A stretch of DNA of 64,000 nt from Wurfbainia villosa (lineage: Eukaryota; Streptophyta; Magnoliopsida; Zingiberales; Zingiberaceae). The stretch's first letter is position 1; every line of letters begins with the position of its first letter. The stretch spans positions 64,448,727-64,512,726 of the forward strand of contig CM045994.1 in assembly GCA_025175895.1 (NCBI GenBank). The letters are read 5' to 3'. The position numbers and the translations under genes are program-made. The notes below the pieces were generated by a model. The model was not told the origin of the DNA. It was given only the letters and a program-made list of their open reading frames with translations, and did no database searches. Shown in pieces: positions 44,659-56,370 of this stretch.

Positions 44659-46617
44659 CTAGATTTTCGAATCTGGGGGGGATTGGCTAACATAAACTTC
44701 TTCTTTAATGTATCCATTTAGGAATGCCGACTTAACATCCATTTGAAACAGCTTAAATCCTCGATGTGCGGCATATGCTAGCAACATTCGAATGGATTCG
44801 AGTCTAGCTACTGGGGCATAGGTTTCGTCGTAATCTAAGCCTTCGACTTGGCTAAACCCTTTGGCGACTAACCTAGCCTTGTTTCTAACTACTTCACCTT
44901 TATCATCAAGCTTATTTCGAAACACCCACCTTGTTCCAATTATCGTTTTGTCTTTAGGTGGTGGTACTAATTCCCACACTTCATTCCTAGTAAATTGAGC
45001 TAGCTCTTCTTGCATTGCAATAATCCAATCGGGATCAAGAAGAGCTTGTTCAATTGATTTGGGTTCTATCTTTGAAATTAAGGAAATTTGACTAAGGTTC
45101 CTATAGGATGCTCTAGTTCGAACTCCTAGATTAGGATCTCCTATCACTTGATCGATAGGGTGGTTAGTCTGAATCCTAGATTGGGTTGGGTTTGTATCAC
45201 CTAATGCTTGATCAATGGGGTGACTTGGTTGAACACTAGTTTGACTCGGATCACTTGTCACTTGGTCGACAAGAGAAGTTGGTTGATGTGGATTAGACTC
45301 GATCTCAGGGTCGGAGATGAGTTTGGTATCAGTGGGCTCAACACTTGGGGTCATTAAGGGTTTTGTAGGTTTGGGTACTTCATCAAATACTACATTGATA
45401 GTCTCCTCGACTCTAAGGGTGTCGTGGTTATATACTCTATAAGCTCGACTTGTAGTCGAGTATCCTAGAAAGATTCCGGTCATGGTTTTGGATGTAAATT
45501 TCCCTAGGTGATCCTTAGTATTTAGGATATGTACCTTACACCCAAATACCCTAAAGTACTTGATGTTAGGTATTTTATCGTGATAAATCTCATACGAGGT
45601 CTTAAGGTGCCTTTTTACCATAAGGATCCTATTTTGGACATAGCATGCCGTACTCACGACTTCTGCCCAAAACCTATCGGGTAGGTTGTATTCGTTCAAC
45701 ATGGTCCTAGCGGTTTCTTGTAGAGTTTGGTTTTTCCGTTCCACTAGGCCATTTTGCTGAGGGGTCCTAGGGCAAGAGAATTCATGGTGGTATCCGTTTA
45801 GGTTACAGAAGTCGGTGAACCTTTGATTTTCGAATTCACCACCATGATCGCTTCTAAGTCTTTTAACCTTAAGGTCTTTTTGATTCTCGATTAATTTGAA
45901 TAGATTGATTAATTGATCTAGGGTATCATTTTTATGTTTGATAAACCTAACCCAGGTAAACCTGGAGTAGTCGTCAATTATGACTAAGCAATATTGACTT
46001 CTATTGAGTGACTTGGCTCCATGTGAATCGAATAGATCCATATGCAGGAGCTCAAGTACACTTGAGGTTCGTTCTTGGTTAGTTAACTTGTGTTGTGTCC
46101 TATGTTGTTTTCCTTGTTGACAAGCATTACAGATTTTATTAACCAAGTTGTTGAGGTTGGGTAAGCCTCTGACTAAGCCACTCTGACTCATCTTGTGGAC
46201 GAGTCTTGGGTGCGAGTGACCGAGTCGTCGGTGCCACAACCATGATTCCTCTTCCTGTGTCATAAGACATTTGGCTGAGGATTTGATTAAGTTAATTGTG
46301 TAAATGTTATTTGTCCTAGTTCCTTTGAGTATTGTTTTAGCTGTTTTATTTGTTTTAATTACACATTCATTTTCTAAAAATACGACCTTATAGTTATTGT
46401 CACATAATTGGCTTACGCTAAGCAGGTTATATTCAAAATTCTCTACAAGTAATACATTTTTAATAACAAAATTCGAGTTAAGCTCGATATCACCTGATCC
46501 GATGATTTTGAGCTTGTCGTTATTCCCAAAGGCTACCGATCCTTGTCGTTTGAATCGAAGCTTTGTGAATTTGAGTTGATCCCCGGTCATGTGTCGGGAG
46601 CAACCGCTGTCCAACAT
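44659..46617 (-). pseudogene. SR1 protease, integrase and RT N-terminal half
   Basis: 652 uninterrupted residues, the longest open stretch in the window. Protease motif LDSGCSRHMTGD at the start; integrase HHCC (WLWHRRLGHSHPRLVHK..CNACQQGKQHR); core DDYSRFTWV, SDHGGEFEN and ERKNQTLQE with D-D-E residues present; integrase C-terminus (GKFTSKTMTGIFLGYS); a linker with repeated HPIDQ..GD units; then RT (WVFRNKLDDKGEVVRNKARLVAKGF, YAPVARLESIR, MDVKSAFLNGYIKEEVYVSQ). The frame breaks after SQSP. The Met is internal: gag-pol is normally continuous and the true upstream part is degraded. Confidence 0.92.
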
Positions 46618-47303
46618 CCATTGATCCTACACACAAGGTGGTTGGATTGGATGTTAGATTTTTTTTTTTAAATTGGTTGTAAGTTGTTAAACCTAGGTCA
46701 TCTCACCTGTGTCTATATGATCAATCATGTTATACTTATGTGTTTTTTGTGAGATGACTTCCAATTAAGTTGATTAAGTGCATTTAGGTTCAAGTAATTT
46801 TATGTTAGATTTGGATTTAAACCTAGGCTTGTCAAGTTTACCTTTTCAAGATCATGGCTTCCAGGTCGTGGCGAGGCACAGGGGCCTTCTTTTATCGGAT
46901 CATCGACCACTTCCTTAGACAAAGCCTTTTTCAAGAAAAAGATGACTTGACTCACCTAAGACTATCTCCTAGTCTAATCAAGTTATTTTGAAAAGAGGCT
47001 CCCCGAGGCTCAATCTTTTCGAAGAATTTTAGTTGGTTATGTTTTTGAAAAGAGGCTCCCCGAGGCTCAATCTTTTCGAAGAATTTTAGTTGGTTATGTT
47101 TTTGAAAAGAGGCTCCCCGAGGCTCAATCTTTTCGAAGAATTTTAGTTGGTTATGTTCGTGTTCTAAGTGAGTTCACAAGTTTTAAAGCACAAATTTTCT
47201 AAGTTAAAGCATGCAATTTCTAAGTTAAAGCACACACTTTCTAAGTTAAAACATGCAATTTCTAAGTTAAAGCACAAACTTTCTAAGTTAAAGCATGCAA
47301 TTT
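46618..47303 (-). other. SR1 spacer between gag and protease with tandem repeats
   Basis: Three copies of a 57-base unit (about 46984-47155, each with GAGGCTCCCCGAGGCTC) and about six copies of a 21-base unit (CTAAGTTAAAGCATGCAATTT, 47195-47325). The rest (46618-46980) is AT-rich with no frame. It sits where other SIRE elements join gag to pol. Confidence 0.75.
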
Positions 47304-48939
47304 CTAAGTTAAAGCACAAACATGTTTTGTACTGGCTCCCCCTAGACCGTTGAATCGGTTCGGTCTATCCACATAGTGGATTTGGTCCTTGGGAATCCAG
47401 TACGGGTTGGATCCTAGAGTTGAAATCAAAAGGTTCTTAGGGACCCATGCTTGGACATGTTTCCTATGTCGACTTACAATCGACATATACGACCTATTAG
47501 TCGTGTTTGAGTTAAACCCTAGTCCAGCCTTGTTGTACACGGCCCTTTGAGATCCAAGTAGGAGGTCAAGTCCTTTGGATCCCGAAGTGAACCTTTCCAA
47601 CGTGTTCCTAAGATCTTCGACTTGACTTTTCAAGAGAGAGTTCTCAACTTCGAGCTTTTCAACTCGAGTTGAGTCCTTCTCTTGAACTCGACTAGTCGAA
47701 GAGGTTAGGGAGACCTCGTGTTTGAGGAGTTTAACCTCCTCAACAAGGGTCTCGACCTTGGACTCGGACTTAGCTAACTTCCTAGACAAAAACCTAACCG
47801 TATTATGTAAAGTATTAAATAAAGTTTGACTTACTTTAAGGGTATCTTTTGAACCGGATGCGTATCCGTGGCTTGACTTGAAGGTAGCTTCGTAGTCCGA
47901 GTCATCCTCAGGTTCTGACTCAAGTTCAGGTTCGGTCTCCGTGTCTGACTCAATCGATTTCGCCATGAAGACGTGGTCTTCGTCTTCTTCGGATGACGCT
48001 TCTTCCCATGTCGCGTTGAGGGCCTTCTTGTGCTTAGGTGCTCGGTGGTTGAGCTTGGGGCACTCGGACTTGATATGTCCAAACCTGTTACACTCATAAC
48101 ACCTAATATTAGAACTTTTAGGCTTACCTTGGTTGGGTCGAGTTGTGGTTCACTTTCGTCCCTTGGCTATCCTTCGAGCTAGGTTCATTAGTTGTGATCA
48201 ACTCCGGTCAACTTCTTCTTGGACTCGTCTTCCTCCTCGCTTGGTGGTGGCTTGCTTGCGATTTTCTTCTTCTTTGATCCTCGCAAACAAGGCTATACCT
48301 CTCGGGTTCGAGTTGAATTTGCTCATGTAATTCGAAATCGAAAAAGAGTTCATCTAACCTAATTTTAGAAAGATCCTTGGAGACCTTGTAGGCATCGACC
48401 ATGGATGCCCACAAGGTAGTCCTCGGAAACGAGTTTAGAACATACCTTATAAGGTCGCGGTTTTCGACCTTTTGCCCGATTGCATGTAGGTTGTTGACTA
48501 TGTCCTGGACTCGGGCGTGAAGTTGGGTCACGGACTCGTGTTCCTGCATTTTTAGGTTATATAGTTTATTGAAAAGAAGATCACGCTTACATACCTTGGC
48601 TTCATCGGTCCCTTCGTGTAGCTCCACTAGTTTCGTCCAAAGATCTTTTACGCTTATGAAGGGGCTGACGCGATTTAGCTCCTCCTTGGATAGGCCACAT
48701 TGGAGGATTTGTGTTGCCTTGGCGTCGGCTTCGACTTGTCATTTTGTCGCAATGGTCCATTGATCATAATCAAAGGAGTCACCCACTTCATTAGTCAGAA
48801 GTGTGAAACCCGTTTGGATTATGATCCACATATCGATTTGGGTTTTGCGAAAGCATTCCATCCGACCCTTCCAATAACGGAAGTCATCTCCGTTGTAAAA
48901 CGGAGGTCGGATGGTGCTAAAACCCTCGAGATGGGCCAT
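47304..48939 (-). pseudogene. SR1 gag
   Basis: Starts MAHLEGFSTIRPPFYNGDDFRYWKGRME at 48939, a SIRE-type gag start. Breaks occur near 48740 and 48200. Later parts: ELHEGTDEAKVCKRDLLFNKLYNLKMQEHESV; a zinc-knuckle region CYECNRFGHIKSECPKL near 48060-48101 with all four ligands present; an acidic region; a predicted coiled coil (VEKLEVENSLLKSQVEDLRNTLERF); and YWIPKDQIHYV near the end, equivalent to YWVPRSM in N2. The stop is at 47304. Confidence 0.87.
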
Positions 48940-49143
48940 TAGAACAAAAGACACAAATAGACGGAGATGAAGAAACTAACAACGACAAAAACACGAAAAC
49001 AAGTACCAAGACTCGCGTCTTGGATTAGTAGTGCGGGAGAAAAACTTAACAAAGCGAAATATATAAAAAAAACAGAATTAAAAGAAAAATAAATCTGTAA
49101 AAAGGCTAGATTGGTGCTTTCACCAAATCTTAGCAACCCTCGA
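48940..49143 (-). other. SR1 leader
   Basis: About 200 bases between PBS and gag, without a coding frame. Much shorter than the 1.3-1.6 kb leaders of families A and B. Confidence 0.7.
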
Positions 49144-49154
49144 CTCTGATACCA
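49144..49154 (-). other. SR1 primer-binding site
   Basis: CTCTGATACCA, reverse complement of TGGTATCAGAG, two bases from the 5' LTR. Confidence 0.9.
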
Positions 49155-49156
49155 AT

Positions 49157-50248
49157 TGTTGGATCGATCAGATCGCTAGAGGGGGGGGGTGAATAGCGAT
49201 AGAAACTTTTTAGTACGAATTCGTTTTTAAAAAAAAACTTATATGCAGCGGAAAGATAAACAAAACAAAAAGTAAAAGAGACAATAGACACAAGAGATTT
49301 ACTTGGTTCGTAGCCGAAGGCTACTACTCCAAGGCCCTAGTGGTCCTTGACCACGTACGAAGGGCAAACTACTAAAGAACTCCCCCTCGTTGGAGGTAGG
49401 AGTTAGACGGACACTCCCCCTCTCCTCGTTATAATGAAAGCTTTACTAAAAGGAATAAACTGAAATACAATTTAGAACTTTCGTTACCGATGACTTTAAA
49501 GGTTGGAGGTTGAAGCTCTAGTCGTCGTCTCGGCAGCGCTTCGTCGTAGGGATGTCGGAGAGTCAGAGCATATCGGAAGCACTTGGAAGCTTTTTAATTG
49601 ATGAAAAACCCTAGGTTTGGCCCTCCTTTTATAGCCTTTGAGCCCCTCATCGAATGGGTCTTTAGCCAATCACAAATGGGCACAAAACCCCTTGAAAAAT
49701 GGTGATAACTCTTGACTACTCGAGGCTGATCCTTTTACCAACAATGATCGATGGCCATCATCACGATCGATGGCAAGATCGATCGATTGACCTTCAGCCG
49801 ATCATTGTTTGACGATGAGTCCTCCAAGTCGGCAATGTGATGCTAGCTGCAAGACAAGGTTAGCTCAACAAAAACATAATTTCGATGGTCGTCGACCATC
49901 CGATCTCGACCTAGACCATCTATAAGAAGTCTTTGGTCGGATCTACGCTTAAGATCATCCCCGTAAAGAGGATACAACCTTACTTACGCTTGCACACATG
50001 AGCTTACCTCAGTACTTACGTGTTGCTTTTGCTTCTGGCCTTCCACTCAATTCCTTCGGCTCCCTCTGAAGTCTCTTGAGTGTCGCCCGACCACCACGGC
50101 TTCCTCCGGGTGTCGCTAGCCTTCAGCTCCAGCGTTGAGACTTTTTTGCACACTTGATTTAGCTCATGAGATAACAATATATGCTTAACTTTGTATCGTT
50201 TTCTATAATCAAAACTTAGGTTCGACTTAGGTGCCTACTGCACCAACA
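49157..50248 (-). repeat. SR1 5' LTR
   Basis: Partner of 41514-42633, TGTTGGATCGATC..CACCAACA in plus sense, with a G-run (GAGGGGGGGGG) near 49178. Confidence 0.94.
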
Positions 50249-50253
50249 GTGAC
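50249..50253. other. Target-site duplication of SR1 (GTGAC), right copy
   Basis: Repeats 41509-41513. The intact site GTGTGTGACCCTATAGG is seen at about 60153-60169 in the C LTR. Confidence 0.95.
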
Positions 50254-51197
50254 CCTATAGGCTCTCATAACGTTGGCAGTGGATCTAAACTCTTTTAGAT
50301 ACACAAGCAATAAGCGACATCTAGCAATACATCATTGCTACCCAAGTTACGAAATAAGTCAAGATCCGACTAACCTTTCGTGACTACTATAATGTATGAC
50401 CGTGTCCTTCTATCCTTGATATCAGATTGACCAATGAGGCATAGACCGTGTCATCCTCGATCAATCTATGTGTTTCTTGATCCCTGAGTAAACTAACTCA
50501 AACAAATGAGCTCAATATCTCATATTGACTCATTCGAGCATGGCCATGCATTTTAGTAGTTCTACTCAATCAAGGGGCCCACAGATATCACTCCTGTCAT
50601 ATGGGAGGGATAGATCCCATCTACATCACTCACATCCCTCCGCATAATTTATTATATACCCAGTAATCGCCTTTTTGGTCCACCCTGTTACGGGTGACGT
50701 TTGACGATACCAAAGTACATAACTCCTTATGTAGGGAACCGTAGTGACTTCAGGTTTGAGGACTATTCATACCAATAGTCACATGAGAAAGTTTATGACA
50801 CTCATATGACGATCCATGAAACTTTCTCATGGCGGGTCAGTTCAGTATATATTCTCTAATATATACCCATGTGTCAACTTGATATCATATATCCATGACT
50901 TGTGAGATCAAGTCATCAATTGACCTACATGCTAGTCTTTATGTATTAATATTGCCCTTCCATATTAATACTTGACTAGGAATATTTAGGAAAGTGTTCC
51001 CTACAGCCTCTCATAATCAATTCTGCCAATTGATGTATTGTAGATAAGAACCTACTTTTCTAGGGCATTATTATATTTAATTTAGCTGGCACAAGCAAGA
51101 CGTAAATATAATAACCAATCCTTTGCCTTTATAGAATATGATACAAAATGTTCCCTATTCAACCATCACATGATTGGTTCTAGGGCTATAACTAACA
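50254..51197 (-). repeat. soloC, right part
   Basis: Continues the solo LTR after SR1 and matches 60165-61097 with several differences at CAG/CTG sites. It ends ATAACTAACA at 51197, followed by TTAGG. The stem-loop copy is at 50782-50831. Confidence 0.93.
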
Positions 51198-51202
51198 TTA
51201 GG

Positions 51203-52781
51203 GTGTGTCAACCCTAAGTGGATGGGAGTTAACCTAGCTATGGTAGAGTTGACACTTTAAGATGTACCAATGTGCTATGAGGAGTTGAAAATTAATCAAA
51301 TTGGCACAATTAGGGTTAGAGGTCTTGGTGTGCCATTTTGGGTTTTGACACACTTGGTAGAGTTGGTTAATATGGAAAAATAAACTTAATTCTATCAAAT
51401 GAAAACTAATGTTAAAATCTATGTATTCCTATACCTTTACCTTTTATTTGTCATGCTTTGATTGCCATTTAACATGCCATGACATCATATTTACGTTTTA
51501 TCATTTAAAATGTCATGGTTAGGGTTTATTTTTAAATGTCATGTATGCTTAAGTTTATATCGCATGTCATACATCCTGATTATATGGCGCATGCTTATTC
51601 ATGTTATCATTTATGTCATAATCATTAGTCATGCATTAAATAAAATTGAGTTAAGGACAATGACATGATTTGAAGTCCTATGCATAAGGGAATCAAATAG
51701 AGTTGCCTAACATATGCATGATACCCTAATTAACCAAAACCCACATCTCACTAAAATACTTGACTTGTATGTGTTTCATACACTTAGATACAAGTGAGAT
51801 GTTTAGGAAAATGAATTTAAAGGTTTTAAAATCATTTCAAAACCATTTTAAAAAACCTTGGTGAAGTGTATCTTTTGATAGCAATCACCATTGAATGAGG
51901 TGATAGAAAGTAGGGCCAAACATTGAAAATTTCAATGGTTTTGAACTTTATGTCAATCTCACTAGTTTATGGGTATTTTATTTTTCTAATATTTTTCACC
52001 CATAATGTTTGTTATAAGTAATGTACGTATGAATTTTCAAGATTTTTCAAAATATGTATTTTTACTTATGAATTTCATTTCTGAAAGCCAATTTCTGCAC
52101 ATTGTAGAAATCAATCATTCTTAGTGTATGGCGATTAGTACCTGATAATGATCATTCGTAGCTGAGAGAGTCGACTGCCAATGCTGATTTCGGGTAAACA
52201 AGGTTTGTTAGGCCCATGTTCAGCTATATTTTGGTTCCCTAACTATGATATGCTTTGGAGAGCATTAGAAAGAGTGAAAATCCATTGGACATGGATTAGG
52301 AGAAGTGTTTAGGGTGTGTATCTAATTTTAAGGAAGGTAAAAGTTCGATGATGAATCTTTTCCCTTAATTTCGATAGTTTAGTGTTTCTATTGGCTTAGG
52401 GACTCTCCAAGGACATTGTTGGTGCAATGGTCAAGGGGGAGCAAGCTTTTAGGGGGAGGCATCCATCATGGGAAGATGGATGTGTATTTTTCCTCATGGG
52501 AGGAAAATTGGGGGATTGCCTCTCTTAAGTGATATGAGACTTATCACTAGGAAGATTGAAAACATTCTAGATGTTTTTGTATCAAGGGGAAGATTGTAAG
52601 ATCTCATTATAATATGAGACATTGACACCCTTGAGGAGGATCTTTTTGATGTATGTCAAAAGGGGGGAGAAGTTACCAATTGGGGTTAGTTGGAATTCTC
52701 ATTGGGATGTGAGAATTGCCAATTGGGGATAATTGGTAGACTTGAGTTTGAGGTTTTGTCAAACATCAAAAAGGGGGAGAT
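51203..52781 (+). other. N2 non-coding internal region and polypurine tract
   Basis: Between N2 gag and its 3' LTR there is no protease, integrase or RT frame, only AT-rich sequence with stops in all frames. Three purine blocks occur (near 52433-52465, 52660-52675 and 52768-52781); the last, AAAAAGGGGGAGAT, abuts the LTR and is the likely polypurine tract. The absence of pol suggests a non-autonomous gag-only element, although a large deletion is an alternative. Confidence 0.65.
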
Positions 52782-54313
52782 TGTTTGTGCAATCGACCCA
52801 GGTCACGATTGATCGGACTCGAGTTTGACTCGAACAATATTTTAATGTTAGACAAAATGTATGACATGTGAGTGTCATGGGAAGTCCAAGCATGGGGCTT
52901 GGCATTGGAAGACCAAGTGTATAGCCTTGGCATGAAAAGTCCAAGCATGGGGCTTGGTGCTGGGAAAATCCAAGTATAGGGCTTGGTGTTGGTAAAGTCC
53001 AAGTGTGTAGCCTTGACATGGAAAATCGAAGGATGGGGCTTGGTGTTGGTAAGTCCAAGTGTGTAGCCTTGGTAATGAGAAGTCTTGAGGACTTGGCAAG
53101 GTCACTAGTCTCGTAGGCTCAGGGTCCTCGAGTCGGTGAAGGATGACATTGCAGAAGTCGTGCACTTGGTGCATCCAAGGGACCGTCGGACAGGGAGCGA
53201 ATGGAGTGAGGCCAAAGGGAAGCCGACTTCGAGGGCAAGATGTGAAGGATGACATTGCGAAGTCATGCGCTTGGTGCATCTGAGGGATGTAGGCCGAGGG
53301 AAGAGAGCTTCGGTGGGGAACTCCATGAGAGGATGAGGTGAACTTGGCCAAGTGGCTAAGACGAAGTGTCGGATGCTCAAACATGGTGTTTGAGGTTTTA
53401 CCCGACGGTCGGATGCTCAAATAAAGTGTTTGTTTAATGTTTTACCCATAGCAATCGACTGATATAGCTACCTGTTTGACTGATCCAAGTCGACAGGAAT
53501 CGACTGATGTGCAACTGGTGGTTTCTAGCCCAATAGTCGACTGTCAAGGGATGACAGTCAACTGTTAGACCATCAGTCGATTGCCAAGGGATGACAGTCG
53601 ACTGATGAAGGTGGTCGTGGGCACAGAATGCTCGGTAGCTGACTGATTAGTCGGCTATGAGGTCAGCAGTCGACTGATGATATTGGGCAATCGACTGCCA
53701 GTGTATCCATTAGCTAGATGCCAATGTGGATTATGTTGTTGTCTCACAACGGCTGCAGGAGCAGTCAACTGGGGTCTTATGGCAGTCGATTGATGGGCAC
53801 GAAATCAGCTCGATGCAGGTTATAAAAGGAACTTGAGTTAGAGGATTTTGCAGTGATATTTTGAGAGATTTTGGAGAAGAATTGCTGCTGCATTCCAGAC
53901 CTTCAAAAGCAAACCAAAGTAAGCAACAAGCAAGAGTTCAAAATCCATTTGTTGTAAAGTTTTTTTTACGTATTTCATTTCGCCTTTGTAATTTCTTGTA
54001 CGTTTTTGTATTACTTTGTAATTGCTTGTACGAGGTTTCTCCACCTCTGACTTGTTGTCGAGAAAGAGTTTGAGTAGTGGTGTGGTCATCACTCGAGCTC
54101 GTTGAGCTCATCCCGTGGAGTAATAACCCTAAGGTTCCAAACCACATATATCGTCGTGTATTGTGTGTGCTTGTATATTTCCTTTGTGTTTGTATTCGTA
54201 TTTCCGCTACGCATACTAACAAATTATAGACGAGCATGCAAGAGCGAACGATTTCCATCGTACATGTAAGTTAGGCTATTGACCCCCTCTAGTCGGCCAT
54301 CGATCCTCCAACA
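52782..54313 (+). repeat. N2 3' LTR
   Basis: TGTTTGTGCAATCGACCC..GATCCTCCAACA, 1,532 bases, in the same family as the N1 LTR (38472-39922, opposite strand). It contains CCAAGCATGGGGCTTGG mini-hairpins (52886-52902, 52941-52957) in an array to about 53100, and diverged CAGTCGACTG motifs at 53450-53790. No gene is supported. Confidence 0.85.
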
Positions 54314-54339
54314 GGTTCCCCGTGATTAAGGGTGTTATC

Positions 54340-55466
54340 TGTAGGATTGTAAAAGTGCTAGAGGGGGGTGAATAGTGCGTGTAAATTATTTTCGATTTGA
54401 TTCGTTCGATTAAAACAAAGTAAAGAATTACACAATGGAAAAGTAAATGAAAATTTTACTTTTGCTTGGTTCACAACCTAACGGTTGCTAATCCAAGGCC
54501 CTAGCGATCCTAGACCGCGTACGGAGGGCAATTCACTAATAATCTCCTCCTCATTGGAGGTAGTAGATGACAATTACAAAACCAACAAAAAGCTTGAGGA
54601 AGAGGGACAATCCCACCTCTACTCGATGTGATAAAAAGCTCGATAAAATAAATTTAAGTACACTGAATTGAATTGAAAAGCAAACTAAAGTATATCGACG
54701 ATGATTTGATTTTGGACTTATGGGTGTATCGTCGGCATTCCGGAGCGTTTCGGCATCGTAGCATAGTCGTAGAGAAGCAGCATTGCGGTATCACTTTATA
54801 AGCTCTTTTTATGACCTAAATGGAGGGAACCTCCCTTCTTTTATAGCCTTTGAAGCTCCCCAACATTCAGTTCCAGCTCAAGGTCAAAGAACCTCATCTC
54901 CCCAAGATAAGTGGAGCTTATCTTGACTCTCCTTGAGGTAGGAAGTTTGACTGGCAATCGACTGATGACCTCTATTAGTCGACTGATGCCAGCAACAGTC
55001 AACTTCCAATAGCCAGCAATCAACTGCCAGCTTGTTTACTCCACTGCAACAACAAGTTAGCTCTAAATGAAAATAATACAGGTGAATTCGACGACCACTT
55101 ACCTTCCGATCTCGACCTAGACCTTCCACGGGGAGTCTTAGTCGGATCACTGCCTAAGGATGTCCCTGTACGGAGGACCCGACCTTACATTCACTCACAC
55201 ATGAGCTTACCTTAGGTCCTTTTGTGACTTGTAGCTTTGCTTCAGGTCTTCACCTGGGTTCTTCGGCTCCCTCCGAAGTTCTTCCGGTGTCACCCGACCA
55301 CCATGGTTTCCCAACTCAGAATTCTCCGGGTGTCACCGACCTTTAGCTCAGCTTAACCATTCCTGCACACTTGGTTCAGCTCGTTAGACAACAATATGAC
55401 CTTAGCTTTGTGTCCTTGCTATAATCAAAACCTAGGTTCGATTATCTGGTGTCTACTGCACCAACA
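54340..55466 (-). repeat. SR2 3' LTR
   Basis: Plus-sense TGTAGGATTG..GCACCAACA, followed by the complement of a polypurine tract (ATCTCCCCCTTTTTG). Related to the SR1 LTRs but clearly diverged. A possible target duplication is TTATC (54335-54339); the other end is missing. The 26 bases between it and N2 are unassigned. Confidence 0.85.
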
Positions 55467-56370
55467 ATCTCCCCCTTTTTGAACATTGGCAAACCGACAC
55501 AAAGTTAAGGGAAAAATTAATGCATAAGAGTGCATTAAGTAAGTGAAATGATTATTATGAATATGAAATAAGCATAAATGAATAACTTAGTAAGTTAGTG
55601 TGAGTAACTTAGTAAGTTAGCATAAGTAGGAGTATGAGTAAAACTCTTTTTCAAGTCCTCCCGCTTGAGGTAGCCTCCCCCTTGACCTTAGGTGAGTACT
55701 TGAAAAAGGATCTTAGCTCTCCCCCTTAACGGTTGCAACTTTAAAAGTTAAGTAATAAATATTACTTAACATTGGGGTAAATGTATAAGTTAAGTTTGTG
55801 CCAAAAAAAAGGTTAAGTTAAGTAATAACTTACTTAACTTTGGCCCGATGGTTTTAAGTTTAGATTTAAGTTAAGTTATCAAAAAAAAAAAATTTGAACC
55901 CTTAACTTTTGCCTTTGTCTCCCCCTTTGCCATAAATCGAATAGTGTGGGGGTTTATAGAAAAAACTTTTTCGAAACATAGTGATTATGTTTTATAAGTC
56001 CAAGCATGTTCCCATTAGATTTTGAAAATAATACTTTAAACATAAGCTCATCTAATAGTATGTTCAACTCTATTTGACTTAATTGATATAGAATGATCAA
56101 TAAGTCCTGATTAGAGTTGGTTAATTTAGATAATTATACTCCATGATTTATGTCGATGCACTAGATTTACATCTGGAACCAAGAGTAAGGTCCTAATATC
56201 TCACGCCCATCTATGTGGCTAAGTACACAAACACATTAGTCCTATGTGTTGTGAGATGGGCTCCTTAAATCTATAGGTGCATGCTTTCTAGGGTAAGCCC
56301 TAGGCTAGTTCCATTTTGCATGAATAGTAAAAATAGAGTATAACAAAAATATAAGTTTTAAGTCCTACTC
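55467..56370 (-). other. SR2 polypurine tract and 3' untranslated region
   Basis: Matches 42634-43541 of SR1 in layout (CTCCCCCTT blocks, AAGTTAAGT repeats). It includes a repeated AACTTAGTAAGTTAG unit near 55580-55625. No coding frame. Confidence 0.75.

Larger units (their letters stand above)
41514..50248 (-). mobile_element. SR1: SIRE-like Ty1-copia element inserted in soloC
   Basis: 8.7 kb, flanked by GTGAC (41509-41513 and 50249-50253). LTRs of 1,120 and 1,092 bases, PBS, gag with zinc knuckle, a repeat-rich spacer, protease-integrase-RT, RNase H and a polypurine tract, all on the minus strand. C at 60150-60170 preserves the uninterrupted target sequence. It is the most complete SIRE-like copy here, with few frame breaks in pol. 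Confidence 0.95.

Noticed and set aside
47168..47353. Repeat-protein-like frame (SKLKHAI units)
   Set aside because: Direct translation of a 21-base tandem repeat on the strand opposite to SR1 coding.
51203..52781. Envelope-like gene in the N2 spacer
   Set aside because: SIRE elements can carry an env-like frame here, but no open frame, signal peptide or membrane segment is visible.
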